From Gemmatimonadales bacterium (GTDB lineage Bacteria > Gemmatimonadota > Gemmatimonadetes > Gemmatimonadales > GWC2-71-9): 39,413 nt of DNA. Under the pieces are notes generated by a model. It was not told where the DNA came from, made no database searches, and saw only the letters and a list, made by a program, of their open reading frames with translations. The stretch covers positions 8,018 to 47,430 of the forward strand of contig WVYX01000207.1 in the NCBI GenBank assembly GCA_011772755.1. The letters are read 5' to 3'. The translations under genes and the position numbers were made by a program. Below, piece after piece: positions 16,529-24,990 of the stretch (position 1 is the stretch's first letter; every line of letters begins with the position of its first letter).

Positions 16529-17757
16529 CAGCCCTTGGCATCGCCTGCGCGGTGGTGCAGGAGCCGCCAGGCGGCCCTCCTGACTTCACACCGCCGGTCA
16601 TCGTCGCGATCACGCCAGACTCCGGTGCCGTAGCCGAAGAGTTGGACGACCCACTGCGGATCCAGTTCGACGAAGTGATCAGCGAACAATCGGGCGGTGG
16701 CCTCGCCAACCTGGTGCAGCTGTCCCCCCGGGTCGAGGAGCTGAAAGTCTCGTGGAAACGCATGGCCGTGACGATCGAGCCGAAAGGCGGGTGGCGTCGC
16801 GGCGTGGTGTACCACGTGGTGCTGTTGCCCGGGATCGCTGACCTGCGGAACAACCAGACCACGGAAGGCCGCACCGTCGTTATCTCCACCGGTGGAGCGA
16901 TCCCCGACACACGCCTGACAGGCACCGTGCTCGACTGGGAGAGTGGGCAGGTGGCACGCAACGCAGTGGTCGAAGCAGTCCTTCTTCCGGACTCCTTGGT
17001 GTACTTCACCCAGTCGGACTCCATCGGGGATTTCGCCCTCGGTTCCATCCCCCGTGGCACCTATCTAGTCATCGCCGCGGTAGACGGGAATTCCAATCGC
17101 CAACGGGAGCCTCGCGAGCCGTTCGATTCCGTAACCGTCAGTCTCGACTCCGTCGCGGCGCACGTCTTCTGGACCTTCACCCACGACACGCTAGGACCAC
17201 AGATGCGGCAGGCCACCCTAGTGGACAGCGTGACGTTTCGCGTGGAGTTCAACCAGAAGCTGACGCCTGGGGCACCAGACTCCGAGGCCGTTCGGGTGTG
17301 GGCCCTGCCTGACACGACCCCGGTGGCCATCGCGGCAATCTGGCAGGAGGCCACATGGGACTCGGTCACCGCGGCACAGGCAGCTGCGGCCGACACTGGG
17401 GCTGCGGCGGATACGGCTGGGGTGGGGGCAGATACGGCAGCAGTGGGCGGGAGACAGCGGCAGAGGGCGGCAGGGGCGGACACGCTTCGGGCGGCGGCAG
17501 AGGGCGGCAGAGTCAGGCAGCGGGTGGCAGAGGAGGCGCTGCAGCAAGACACGGCGGTGGTTCAGGCCGACACGAGCCGCATTGCGAGTCTGCTGGCTGA
17601 GCGACCGCGGCTCAGCGCCATCTGGTACGTGCGGCTGCTCCAGCCGCTGGCACCGGGTGCCCGTTACCTGGTTGAAGGACGGGCGCAGAATCTCTCCGGT
17701 GTGACTGCGGAATCCCTCACCGTGCTCACCACGCCGGCACCGCAAGACTCGACATGA
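16474..17757 (+). CDS. Ig-like (Big_5) domain exported protein, probable lipoprotein
   Basis: The 427-aa product begins at GTG 16474, inside the end of valS (55-nt overlap), with GGAGAAAGAG upstream. The N-terminus is basic then hydrophobic (ALLGLLAALGIAC) with C25 as a possible but imperfect lipobox cysteine, followed by a proline/glycine linker. Residues about 37-130 look like a bacterial Ig-like Big_5 domain (DFTPPVIVAITPDSGAVAEE, LRIQFDE). A carboxypeptidase-regulatory-like fold follows (LTGTVLDWESGQVARNAVVE, SIPRGTYLVIAAVD). Residues about 324-354 are a low-complexity Arg/Ala/Gln region made by a GGCAG-type repeat. Similar proteins in Bacteroidota and Gemmatimonadota are annotated only as Ig-like domain proteins. 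The stop overlaps the selA start (ATGA). Confidence 0.85.
   Translation: MARAAQDPRRQAALLGLLAALGIACAVVQEPPGGPPDFTPPVIVAITPDSGAVAEELDDPLRIQFDEVISEQSGGGLANLVQLSPRVEELKVSWKRMAVTIEPKGGWRRGVVYHVVLLPGIADLRNNQTTEGRTVVISTGGAIPDTRLTGTVLDWESGQVARNAVVEAVLLPDSLVYFTQSDSIGDFALGSIPRGTYLVIAAVDGNSNRQREPREPFDSVTVSLDSVAAHVFWTFTHDTLGPQMRQATLVDSVTFRVEFNQKLTPGAPDSEAVRVWALPDTTPVAIAAIWQEATWDSVTAAQAAAADTGAAADTAGVGADTAAVGGRQRQRAAGADTLRAAAEGGRVRQRVAEEALQQDTAVVQADTSRIASLLAERPRLSAIWYVRLLQPLAPGARYLVEGRAQNLSGVTAESLTVLTTPAPQDST
17443..17533 (+). repeat. GGCAG-type repeat inside the Ig-like protein gene
   Basis: Words such as GCAGAGGGCGGCAGGGGCGG and GGCGGCAGAGGGCGGCAGAG follow each other within the frame, interrupted by a few ordinary codons. 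They match the intergenic GGCAG copies closely. The encoded stretch (GGRQRQRAAGADTLRAAAEG and onward) is low-complexity and has no domain character. Confidence 0.7.
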
Positions 17758-19097
17758 ACGACCGGCGCCGATCCCTCCCCGCGGTGAGTACCCTCCTCGA
17801 GCAGGCGGTGGACGCCGGCCTCACCACTCGCGCTCCCCGGAGCGTCGTGGTGGACGCCATCCGTGCCACGCTACAACAGGCACGCCAGCGGAGCGGTGAG
17901 CCACCACCGGAGGGATGGCTCGCCGCCGTCGAGCAGCGGGTCATCGAGCAGAGCCGTCGTTCCCTGCGGCGAGTAGTCAATGCCACCGGAGTCATCCTGC
18001 ATACCAACCTTGGTCGCGCGCCGCTCGCCCGGGCTGCCAGGCAGGCTGTGGATGCTGCGTTGGGCTACAGCGCCCTCGAATTCGACGTCGCGGCCGGCAC
18101 CCGGGGCTCCCGGCAGGCCCACACCCGCTCCCTGCTGCAGCAACTCACTGGAGCGGAGGATGCGTTGGTGGTTGTGAACGCCGCAGCGGCGGTATTCCTG
18201 GTACTCAACACCCTCGCGGGTGGTGGCGAGACTCTCGTCTCACGGGGCGAGCTCGTCGAAATCGGAGGCCGCTTCCGGATTCCGGAGATTCTCTCGAAGA
18301 GCGGCAGCATTCTCGTGGAGGTCGGCACCACCAACCGCACGCGCCTGCGTGACTACGAACTCGCCATCAGCCCCCGCACGCGGCTGATCCTCAAGGTCCA
18401 TCGCTCGAACTTCCAGCTCACCGGCTTCGTGACCGAAGCCTCCACCGCGGAGCTCGTGGCGCTGGGCCGCGTCCGCGGCATCCCCGTCGTCCACGACGTC
18501 GGCAGCGGACTCTTGATCTCACTGGAAGAGTATGGGCTTGGCGGAGAGCCCCTGGTGCAGCACAGTGTCGTGGCGGGAGCGACCGTGGTGTTTTCGGGAG
18601 ACAAGCTCCTGGGGGGCCCGCAGGCAGGAATCATCGTGGGGCCGCGGGACGTGGTTAGTCGAGCCGGGGGCAACCCCATGGCGCGGGCCCTTCGGCCGGA
18701 CAAGACGACCCTGGCCGCGCTCGAGGCGACCCTGGCGCTCTACCGGGACCCCGAGCGCGCCCTCGCCGAAATCCCGGCTCTGACAATGCTGACTGCTGAG
18801 CCACGCGCCCTCAAGCGGCGGGCGCGTCGGCTGGCTCGCCGGATTCCCGGAGCTCACACTGCACCCGGCACCTCGGCCGTGGGAGGGGGAGCGTTCCCCG
18901 GATGCGAGCTCCCCACCACTCTCGTCACTGTGGCGGTCGAGTCATGTGAGGCGTTTGTGGGCGCCCTGCGGCAACATGATCCCCCTGTGATTGCGCGGAC
19001 CAGCGAGGACCGGGTCGTATTCGATGTTCGCACGCTGGGCGATGACGAGGTCGCCGTCGTCGCAGAGGCAGTCCGGCAGGCGAGGGAGAAGGCGTAG
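17754..19097 (+). CDS. selA: L-seryl-tRNA(Sec) selenium transferase
   Basis: A PLP enzyme converting seryl-tRNA(Sec) to selenocysteinyl-tRNA(Sec) with selenophosphate. The 447-aa length is close to the usual value. Motifs: RRVVNATGVILHTNLGRAPL (72-91), EFDVAAGTRGSR, VVVNAAAAVFLVLNTLA, LVEIGGRFRIPEI, VGTTNRT, VHDVGSGLL and the PLP lysine K284 in FSGDKLLGGPQAGII. The N-terminal helical region (SLPAVSTLLEQAVDAGL), used for tRNA binding, is intact. The start ATG overlaps the preceding stop as ATGA. selB, selD and tRNA-Sec are not in the window, so only part of the selenocysteine pathway is seen. A GGCAG repeat begins about 6 nt after the stop. Confidence 0.95.
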   Translation: MNDRRRSLPAVSTLLEQAVDAGLTTRAPRSVVVDAIRATLQQARQRSGEPPPEGWLAAVEQRVIEQSRRSLRRVVNATGVILHTNLGRAPLARAARQAVDAALGYSALEFDVAAGTRGSRQAHTRSLLQQLTGAEDALVVVNAAAAVFLVLNTLAGGGETLVSRGELVEIGGRFRIPEILSKSGSILVEVGTTNRTRLRDYELAISPRTRLILKVHRSNFQLTGFVTEASTAELVALGRVRGIPVVHDVGSGLLISLEEYGLGGEPLVQHSVVAGATVVFSGDKLLGGPQAGIIVGPRDVVSRAGGNPMARALRPDKTTLAALEATLALYRDPERALAEIPALTMLTAEPRALKRRARRLARRIPGAHTAPGTSAVGGGAFPGCELPTTLVTVAVESCEAFVGALRQHDPPVIARTSEDRVVFDVRTLGDDEVAVVAEAVRQAREKA

Positions 19098-19300
19098 CTG
19101 GCTCAGAGGAGCGGCAGAGGGGCGGCAGGGGCCGGCAGAGGGAGGGAGAGGGAGGCAGAGGCCCGCAACAACTTACTAGATGCTGATTGCGAATTGGCGA
19201 CCTCGGTGCCAGATTCCGCGACGCAACGGAGCGCTATTCCTTATACTTAGTTTCTACTAGGCTTTGCCTGCCGCCCCCTCTTCGGTTCTCGGGAGGTACC
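19098..19300. other. Gap after selA: GGCAG-type repeat and a leader region
   Basis: 19104-19163 is a GGCAG-type repeat (GGAGCGGCAGAGGGGCGGCA and so on). It is followed at 19182-19200 by GCTGATTGCGAATTGGCGA, a fragment of the AATTCGC-type family. The remainder is relatively A+T-rich (TTCCTTATACTTAGTTTCTA at 19237-19256) and could carry the promoter of the PPC protein; TATACT at 19242-19247 is the best -10 candidate. The ribosome site GGGAGGT lies near 19290. Confidence 0.5.
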
Positions 19301-20149
19301 TTGGCACGTTTTTCCACCACGCTCGCGGCCGCCGCTTGCACGATCGCATCGGCAGTTTCCGCGCAGGAACCACCGACCATAACCCCTATTGCCTACGGCG
19401 AGACGGTAACCAACTACCTGGCGTCCAGCGACCCGGCTTTCCAGGATTCATCCCGCTACAAGCTGTACGTGTTTGAGGGGCAGGAGGGCGATTCCATCAC
19501 GGTATTTCTCTCGTCGCCGGACTTCAACGCGTACCTCATCCTCGCGGATGTCGATGATAACGTCCTGGCCGGCGATGACGACAGTGCCGGCGGCTGCAAT
19601 GCTCATGTCACGTCGGTGCTCCCGGTCACCGGGCAGTATGTCATTCACGCCGCCGCGGCGACTGCTGGAGAGATCGGACAGTTTCAGCTCACGCTGATGC
19701 AGGGAATGTTGCCGCCGGGAGGCCCGGCGGGGTGCCGCGGCTTCCTGGGTCACATCGGCATCCTCTCGCTGGGCGATTCGGTGCAGCAGACGTTCACGTC
19801 CGGCGATCCCATGCTGAGTGACTCGTCGTACTACCACGTGTGGCTGCTCCCAACCACCGGCGGTAGCCCGTTCACCGCCGACGTCATGTCGGATGCGCTG
19901 GACGCGGTGCTGATACTGGTGCGCGGTATTGCTGACATAGTGGAAGTCGATGATGATGACGGCGGCGCTTGTAACCCTCGCATAGTACACACGCCCACGG
20001 AGCAGCGGCCGTACCGCCTCGTGGTGAGAACCCGAGGGAAGCGCCAGGAGGGAGCCTACACGCTGCTCGTGACGGCAGGTACGAAGCCGATAGTCCAGGA
20101 TTCTCCGTGTCAGAGGGGCGCAGGAGGTTCTTCTCCCGACCACGACTAA
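19301..20149 (+). CDS. Secreted protein with two PPC-like beta-sandwich domains
   Basis: A start at TTG 19301 fits best: GGGAGGT lies just upstream, and the product then opens with a clean signal peptide (STTLAAAACTIASAVSAQE). The frame is open back to 19187, but those residues look non-coding. The mature part, about 260 aa, holds two similar domains, each with a YKLYVFEGQEGDSITVFLSS or YYHVWLLPTTGG strand, an acidic loop (VLAGDDDSAGGCNAHV; VEVDDDDGGACNPRI) and a closing strand (FQLTLMQG; YTLLVTAG). This is the pattern of bacterial pre-peptidase C-terminal (PPC) domains, here with no peptidase attached. The acidic loops may bind calcium. The partner and role are unknown. Confidence 0.8.
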   Translation: MARFSTTLAAAACTIASAVSAQEPPTITPIAYGETVTNYLASSDPAFQDSSRYKLYVFEGQEGDSITVFLSSPDFNAYLILADVDDNVLAGDDDSAGGCNAHVTSVLPVTGQYVIHAAAATAGEIGQFQLTLMQGMLPPGGPAGCRGFLGHIGILSLGDSVQQTFTSGDPMLSDSSYYHVWLLPTTGGSPFTADVMSDALDAVLILVRGIADIVEVDDDDGGACNPRIVHTPTEQRPYRLVVRTRGKRQEGAYTLLVTAGTKPIVQDSPCQRGAGGSSPDHD

Positions 20150-20162
20150 CCCGCACTTGGCT

Positions 20163-20807
20163 ATGCACGTTGCCGTCCTCGCCTCAGGGAGTGGTACCAA
20201 CCTGCAGGCGCTGCTGGATACCTGTCAGGGTCGCGCTCCGGCCCGTGTCGTACTCGTCGCTAGCAACAAGCCGTCCGCCCGTGCCCTCGAGCGGGCCCGT
20301 GCTGCTGGCGTGGCGACCGCCGTGATCGAGGATCCAACCGACGGGCAGAAGATGATCGAGCTGTTGCAGGCGCATCAGGTAGAGCTCGTCGTGTTGGCCG
20401 GCTACCTGAAGCTCGTTCCAGAGTCCGTCGTCGAGGCATATCGCGACCGGATGATCAACATCCATCCCGCACTGCTCCCGTCTTTCGGCGGACACGGTAT
20501 GTACGGACACCGCGTTCACGAAGCCGTACTGGCGTCCGGCGCCACGGTGTCGGGAGCGACCGTCCACCTGGTTTCGGCCGAGTACGACAAGGGGCCCATA
20601 GTGGCACAGTGGCCCGTTCCGGTGGCGGCGGACGACACTGCTGAGTCGCTCGCGGCCCGGATACTCAAAGTCGAACACCAGTTGCTGCCGGCGGTGGTGC
20701 TAGCGGCGGCGCGGGCCGGTCGCGTAGTGCGGCTGGTGGGCCGAAAAGGGGGCTTTGACGGATGCGAGCAGTCACGCTCGGTCGCCGAAGGCCTCGTTTC
20801 GACTTGA
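20163..20807 (+). CDS. purN: Phosphoribosylglycinamide formyltransferase (GART)
   Basis: Transfers formyl from 10-formyl-THF to GAR in purine synthesis. Starting at ATG 20163 gives 214 aa and a clean MHVAVLASGSGTNLQALLD phosphate loop; a TTG two codons earlier is also possible. Catalytic residues are visible: N and H in INIHPALLPSF and D in EYDKGPI. The segment GGHGMYGHRVHEAVLASGA is the form I associate with Bacteroidota-like PurN rather than the E. coli form. purH follows after 33 nt, and the serine hydroxymethyltransferase elsewhere in the window feeds the same folate pool. Confidence 0.95.
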   Translation: MHVAVLASGSGTNLQALLDTCQGRAPARVVLVASNKPSARALERARAAGVATAVIEDPTDGQKMIELLQAHQVELVVLAGYLKLVPESVVEAYRDRMINIHPALLPSFGGHGMYGHRVHEAVLASGATVSGATVHLVSAEYDKGPIVAQWPVPVAADDTAESLAARILKVEHQLLPAVVLAAARAGRVVRLVGRKGGFDGCEQSRSVAEGLVST

Positions 20808-20840
20808 TCTCGCGAGCCAACACCTACTGAAGGAGGAACG

Positions 20841-22370
20841 GTGCCGCGTGCGCTGATCTCTGTATCTGACAAACGTGGCGTGACGCAATTCGCGCGTGAG
20901 CTGGCGGCCATGGGGTGGGAGATCGTGTCCACCGGTGGCACGGCGCATGTGATCACCCAGTCCGGGGTTGCGGTCACCGGCATTGAGGAAGTCACGGGCT
21001 TTCCCGAGATCATGGATGGGCGGATCAAGACCCTCCATCCAGCGGTGCACGCCTCGGTCCTCGCCCGCCGCACCTCGGAGGCGCACATGAGCCAGCTCGA
21101 GGCTCATGGCTTCGCCCCCATCGACCTGGTGGCAGTGAATCTCTATCCCTTCCGCGAGACGATCGGGATACCGGATGTGAAGTTCGAGGAGGCCATCGAA
21201 CAAATCGACATCGGCGGCCCGTCGATGCTGCGGTCGGCCGCGAAGAACCACGCATTCGTGCTGGCGGTGGTGGATCCGGAGGACTATGAGCGGGTGCTCG
21301 CTGCCCTGAGGGAAAACGCGGTGTCCGATGAGCTCCGACTTCAGCTGGCCGCCAAGGTCTTCAGTCACACCTCCGCGTACGATGCGGCCATTGCCCAGTA
21401 CCTTGCCAAAGGCGAGGAAGACCTGCCGGCGATGATGGGCCTCGCACTGGAGCGAGTGCAGGCGCTGCGGTACGGCGAGAATCCGACCCAGCGCGCGGCC
21501 CTCTATGTCACGGGAGAAGGCCGAGGGTTTGACGAGATGTGCCAACTCCACGGGAAGGAGCTGTCATTCAACAACTTGCTGGACATTGAAGGCGCCACTT
21601 CCGCCGTCGCTCCGTGGCCCGATCGCCCCGCCTGCGCCGTCATCAAACACACTACACCGTGCGGGATCGCCGTCGGCGCCACGCCGGAGAGCGCATACCG
21701 CCGGGCCCTCGCCACCGACCCCAAGTCGGCATTCGGATCCGTGGTGGCGTTCAACACGGTGGTGGATGCGGCAACGGCGGAGGCGATGCATGATTTGTTC
21801 GTCGAGGTGGTCGTCGCACCGCGCTTCCATGACGATGCGGTCGCTGTCTACAAACGGAAGAAGAACCTCCGCGTGGTGGAACTCCCACTTGCCGACAGCC
21901 GGCCGGCGCTGGATTTCAAACGGGTGCGGGGTGGGTTCCTCGTGCAAGACCGGTTTGCGGCTTCCCACGACGAGTCAGAGTGGAAGACGGTCACCAAGCG
22001 GGAGCCGACGGAATCCGAATGGTACGATCTACGTTTCGCGTGGGCAGCCGTTGCCAGCGTGAAGTCAAACGCGATCCTCTTGGCCAAAGATGAGGCGGCG
22101 ATCGGTATCGGAGCCGGCCAGATGAGCCGGGTCGACGCCGCCTTCCTTGCGGTCCACAAGGCCCGCGACGCCGGGCATCAGACGCAAGGAGCCGTCCTCG
22201 CCTCCGATGCGTTCTTCCCCTTTGCCGACGGCGTCGAGCAGGCCGCCGAGGCGGGCATCTCGGCAATCATTCAACCGGGCGGCTCCGTCCGTGACCAGGA
22301 GGTCACCGCCGCGGCGGACGCTCACGGGATCGCCATGGTGTTTGCGGGACGACGTCAGTTCCGACACTGA
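20841..22370 (+). CDS. purH: Bifunctional AICAR transformylase / IMP cyclohydrolase
   Basis: The last two steps of IMP synthesis; 509 aa. The N-terminal cyclohydrolase (MGS-like) domain has ALISVSDKRGVTQFARELAA, STGGTAHVI, FPEIMDGRIKTLHPAVH and QIDIGGPSMLRSAAKNH. The transformylase half has ALRYGENPTQRAALY, LSFNNLLDIEGA, VIKHTTPCGIAVG (catalytic lysine-histidine), AIGIGAGQMSRVDA and DAFFPFADGVEQAAEAGI. The start is GTG 20841, placed by a very good AAGGAGGAAC ribosome site. A GGCAG-type repeat begins 4 nt after its stop. Confidence 0.97.
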   Translation: MPRALISVSDKRGVTQFARELAAMGWEIVSTGGTAHVITQSGVAVTGIEEVTGFPEIMDGRIKTLHPAVHASVLARRTSEAHMSQLEAHGFAPIDLVAVNLYPFRETIGIPDVKFEEAIEQIDIGGPSMLRSAAKNHAFVLAVVDPEDYERVLAALRENAVSDELRLQLAAKVFSHTSAYDAAIAQYLAKGEEDLPAMMGLALERVQALRYGENPTQRAALYVTGEGRGFDEMCQLHGKELSFNNLLDIEGATSAVAPWPDRPACAVIKHTTPCGIAVGATPESAYRRALATDPKSAFGSVVAFNTVVDAATAEAMHDLFVEVVVAPRFHDDAVAVYKRKKNLRVVELPLADSRPALDFKRVRGGFLVQDRFAASHDESEWKTVTKREPTESEWYDLRFAWAAVASVKSNAILLAKDEAAIGIGAGQMSRVDAAFLAVHKARDAGHQTQGAVLASDAFFPFADGVEQAAEAGISAIIQPGGSVRDQEVTAAADAHGIAMVFAGRRQFRH

Positions 22371-22374
22371 TGCG

Positions 22375-22402
22375 AGGGCAGAGGGCGGCAGGGGCGGCAG
22401 AG
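22375..22402 (+). repeat. GGCAG-type repeat, short copy between purH and the DUF2723 gene
   Basis: The purest copy of this family in the window (GGGCAGAGGGCGGCAGGGGC then GGCAGAG). It occupies half of the 57-bp gap between the purH stop and the start of the DUF2723 gene and lies 4 nt after the stop codon. Confidence 0.75.
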
Positions 22403-22427
22403 TACGTCTTCCATCCTTGGGACAGCG

Positions 22428-24893
22428 ATGACCGACCAACCCCGGGGCCAGTCCGTCACGGATAGCGGGATCGAGGTACGCGCCGAAGGACCACCGTACC
22501 TTGTGGCGGCACTCGTGTCCGTCGCGGTGCTGGCGCTCTACGTCGCAACGATTGCGCCGAGCACCCAATTCTGGGACACCTCCGAGTACATCGCGGCCGC
22601 CAAGGTGCTGGGTATACCTCATCCCCCCGGGAATCCCCTGTTCGTGATCCTGGCGCGCGTGTGGGGAGAAATCCCCATGGTGGCCCACTACGCCCTCCGC
22701 ATAAACCTGCTGTCTGCGGTGGCCAGCGCTCTCGCCTCCGGGTTTCTCTTTCTGGTGGCCGAGCGGTTCTTGCGAGAGATCGTTCCCCATCCGCGCTGGG
22801 CGCGGCTGAGCGCAGCTTTCGGCGGTGTCCTGGTGGGCGCTACCTCGTTCACCGTATGGAACCAGTCGGTGGTGAATGAGAAGGTCTACACGCTGAGCTT
22901 GTTGTCCATCGCCCTGGTGCTGTGGCTAGTGGTTCACTGGGGAGACCAACCAGCCGGTGAGCGGCGAGATCACTGGTTGTTGCTCATCGTGTATCTAGTG
23001 GCGCTCAGCGCGACGAATCACTTGATGGGTCTCCTGGCGATCCCGGCACTCCTGATCTACGCGGAAGCTGCGGAGGCCGAGGACAACCTCTGGGAGCGCT
23101 TGTTCGGTGCGGCCGGGCTCCTTGGGGCTGCCGGAGTCGCCGGGTACCTGGGGCTCCGCTGGTGGGACGATCACGCAGCTACTGCCTATCTGGTCCTATC
23201 CGTCCTCCTCTTCGCCGGCACACTGTGGCTGGGGTTCCGTCTTCATGCGAGCCAACTCGTGCGGATGGGTCTGGCACTGGCCAGCGCAGGAGTCGCCCTG
23301 CTGTTCGCCGTTGGAGCGTGGCCCGATCGCCAGCCCCTGCCAATGTTGGCCGCCATGCTGCTGCTAGCCCTACTCCTCACGTTCGCATTCCGCTCGGGCA
23401 ACGGAAGGCCCGTCTTGATGGCTCTCGGGGTCGTCGCGGTGGGTGTGAGCGTGTGGGCCGTCTTGCCGATCCGGGCTAGTCACTTCCCGGCGATCAATGA
23501 AGGCGAGCCCACCACACTCGATGCCTTCCTGGCCGTGCTGAGCAGGGAGCAGTACCAGAAGGGGCCTTTGATTCCACGACAGGCCGAGTTGTTGTGGCAG
23601 TACGCGAACTACATCCAGTACTTCACGTGGCAGTTCGCCAACGACTGGGGACTCCGGGCCCGCGACCTGCTGGCACTGTTGTTCGCCGGGCTGGGGATCG
23701 CCGGCGCAGTTCGACACTGGCAGCGGGACCGGCGCGGGGCGCTGGCAATGACGGCACTGATGGTGACCGTCACCTTGCTGCTCGTCTTCTATCTCGACTT
23801 CAAGTACGGCTATTCCGTTCGGCCGGGCGAGAATCTCCTGCGGGAAGTACGCGAGCGCGACTACTTCTTCATTGCGTCGTTCCAGCTTTGGGGCATCTGG
23901 GTGGCCCTCGGACTAGGCACCATCCTGGAGGCCGCGGCGCGGGCACTCCCCAAGCGGATCCATGTCACCCGCCGCTGGGCCTTGTGCGCACCACTCCTCC
24001 TCATCGCTCTCATACCGTTCTGGGGCAACCGCCTGACGGCATCGCGCGCCGACGAGATGTTCCCCAGAGACTTCGCCTGGGACCTCCTCCAGTCGGTTGA
24101 GCCGTACGCGATTCTCATCACCGCAGGTGACAACGACCAGTTCCCTTTGTGGTACATGCAGGAGGTCGAAGGCGTGCGGCGCGACATACTCGTTGCCAAC
24201 ACGTCGCTGATGAACACGCTGTGGCACACTCGGCAGCTCAAGCGCCGCGAGATCTTCCCCTTCGACTCGGCCAACGCGATCCCGTTGTACCGGGATCGCA
24301 CATGGCCGCGACCCACGGAACCGCCCCTGAGCCTGAGTTACGAACAGATCAACGCGCTGCCAGCCCTGCAGCGGACGCCGGAAGGAAGGCTCTTCAACAT
24401 CGGTGGGCTGCGCGTGGCGTTGCCGGAAGTGCTCGAGCGTCAACAGATCGTCACGCTCTGGCTGATCCGCGAGAACCTGGGGAAACGACCCATCTACTTT
24501 TCCCACACCGCCGGTGGGCAGCCTGACGTTCTGGGACTCACTCCGTATCTGCTGGGTCAGGGGCTGGTGCGAAAGCTCATGTCGGACACTATCGAGGCGC
24601 AGGACGGAATCGTCGCCATGCGTGGGTTGGGGTGGGTCGATACGGAACGGAGCAAGACTTTGCTGTTCGATCTCTACCATGCAGAGAGCGCGGCACGCGA
24701 GCGTCCCCGTGGGTGGGTGGACGAGCCGTCCCAGGGCGTTCTTTCGCTATACGCTCTCCTCTACGCCAGTATGGGAGAGCATCTCGCGCTGCAGGCGCTC
24801 ACGTCAACGGTGACGGCAGCAGACACCCTCAACGCCGCCAAGGCCTCACAGCTGGCTGAGCGGATGTTCCGACAGACGAGCGTCTATAGGTGA
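22428..24893 (+). CDS. DUF2723 multi-pass membrane protein (glycosyltransferase-like)
   Basis: An 821-aa inner-membrane protein. After a short cytoplasmic tail come about 10-12 hydrophobic segments and then a soluble C-terminal part from about residue 540. The N-terminal signature FWDTSEYIAAAKVLGIPHPP (48-67), with GNPLFV after it, is the hallmark of DUF2723. This family includes human TMEM260 and resembles PMT-type, lipid-sugar-dependent glycosyltransferases. The acidic residues after the first helix are where such enzymes place their catalytic Asp/Glu. The soluble part contains ITAGDNDQFPLWYMQEVEGV, a conserved block of bacterial members. O-mannosylation of exported proteins is the likely role by analogy; the substrate is not known. 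Confidence 0.9.
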   Translation: MTDQPRGQSVTDSGIEVRAEGPPYLVAALVSVAVLALYVATIAPSTQFWDTSEYIAAAKVLGIPHPPGNPLFVILARVWGEIPMVAHYALRINLLSAVASALASGFLFLVAERFLREIVPHPRWARLSAAFGGVLVGATSFTVWNQSVVNEKVYTLSLLSIALVLWLVVHWGDQPAGERRDHWLLLIVYLVALSATNHLMGLLAIPALLIYAEAAEAEDNLWERLFGAAGLLGAAGVAGYLGLRWWDDHAATAYLVLSVLLFAGTLWLGFRLHASQLVRMGLALASAGVALLFAVGAWPDRQPLPMLAAMLLLALLLTFAFRSGNGRPVLMALGVVAVGVSVWAVLPIRASHFPAINEGEPTTLDAFLAVLSREQYQKGPLIPRQAELLWQYANYIQYFTWQFANDWGLRARDLLALLFAGLGIAGAVRHWQRDRRGALAMTALMVTVTLLLVFYLDFKYGYSVRPGENLLREVRERDYFFIASFQLWGIWVALGLGTILEAAARALPKRIHVTRRWALCAPLLLIALIPFWGNRLTASRADEMFPRDFAWDLLQSVEPYAILITAGDNDQFPLWYMQEVEGVRRDILVANTSLMNTLWHTRQLKRREIFPFDSANAIPLYRDRTWPRPTEPPLSLSYEQINALPALQRTPEGRLFNIGGLRVALPEVLERQQIVTLWLIRENLGKRPIYFSHTAGGQPDVLGLTPYLLGQGLVRKLMSDTIEAQDGIVAMRGLGWVDTERSKTLLFDLYHAESAARERPRGWVDEPSQGVLSLYALLYASMGEHLALQALTSTVTAADTLNAAKASQLAERMFRQTSVYR

Positions 24894-24990
24894 GAATTCT
24901 GCAGCTCGCAATTCGCAGTTCGCAATCCGAGGCGGGCCCTTGCGGCCGCCGAGCGGCAAACGCGTTGCGAATTGCTAATTGCCAATCTCC
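24894..24990. repeat. AATTCGC-type inverted repeat between convergent genes
   Basis: Arm 1 (about 24894-24927: GAATTCTGCAGCTCGCAATT, then CGCAGTTCGCAATC) and arm 2 (24962-24987: GCGTTGCGAATTGCTAATTG, then CCAATC) are mutually inverted. The GC-rich middle, GGCGGGCCCTTGCGGCCGCC, is itself nearly symmetric. It starts at the DUF2723 stop and extends into the last codons of the convergent TonB receptor gene. A structure on both transcripts is possible, so it might serve as a bidirectional 3' end. Confidence 0.7.
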
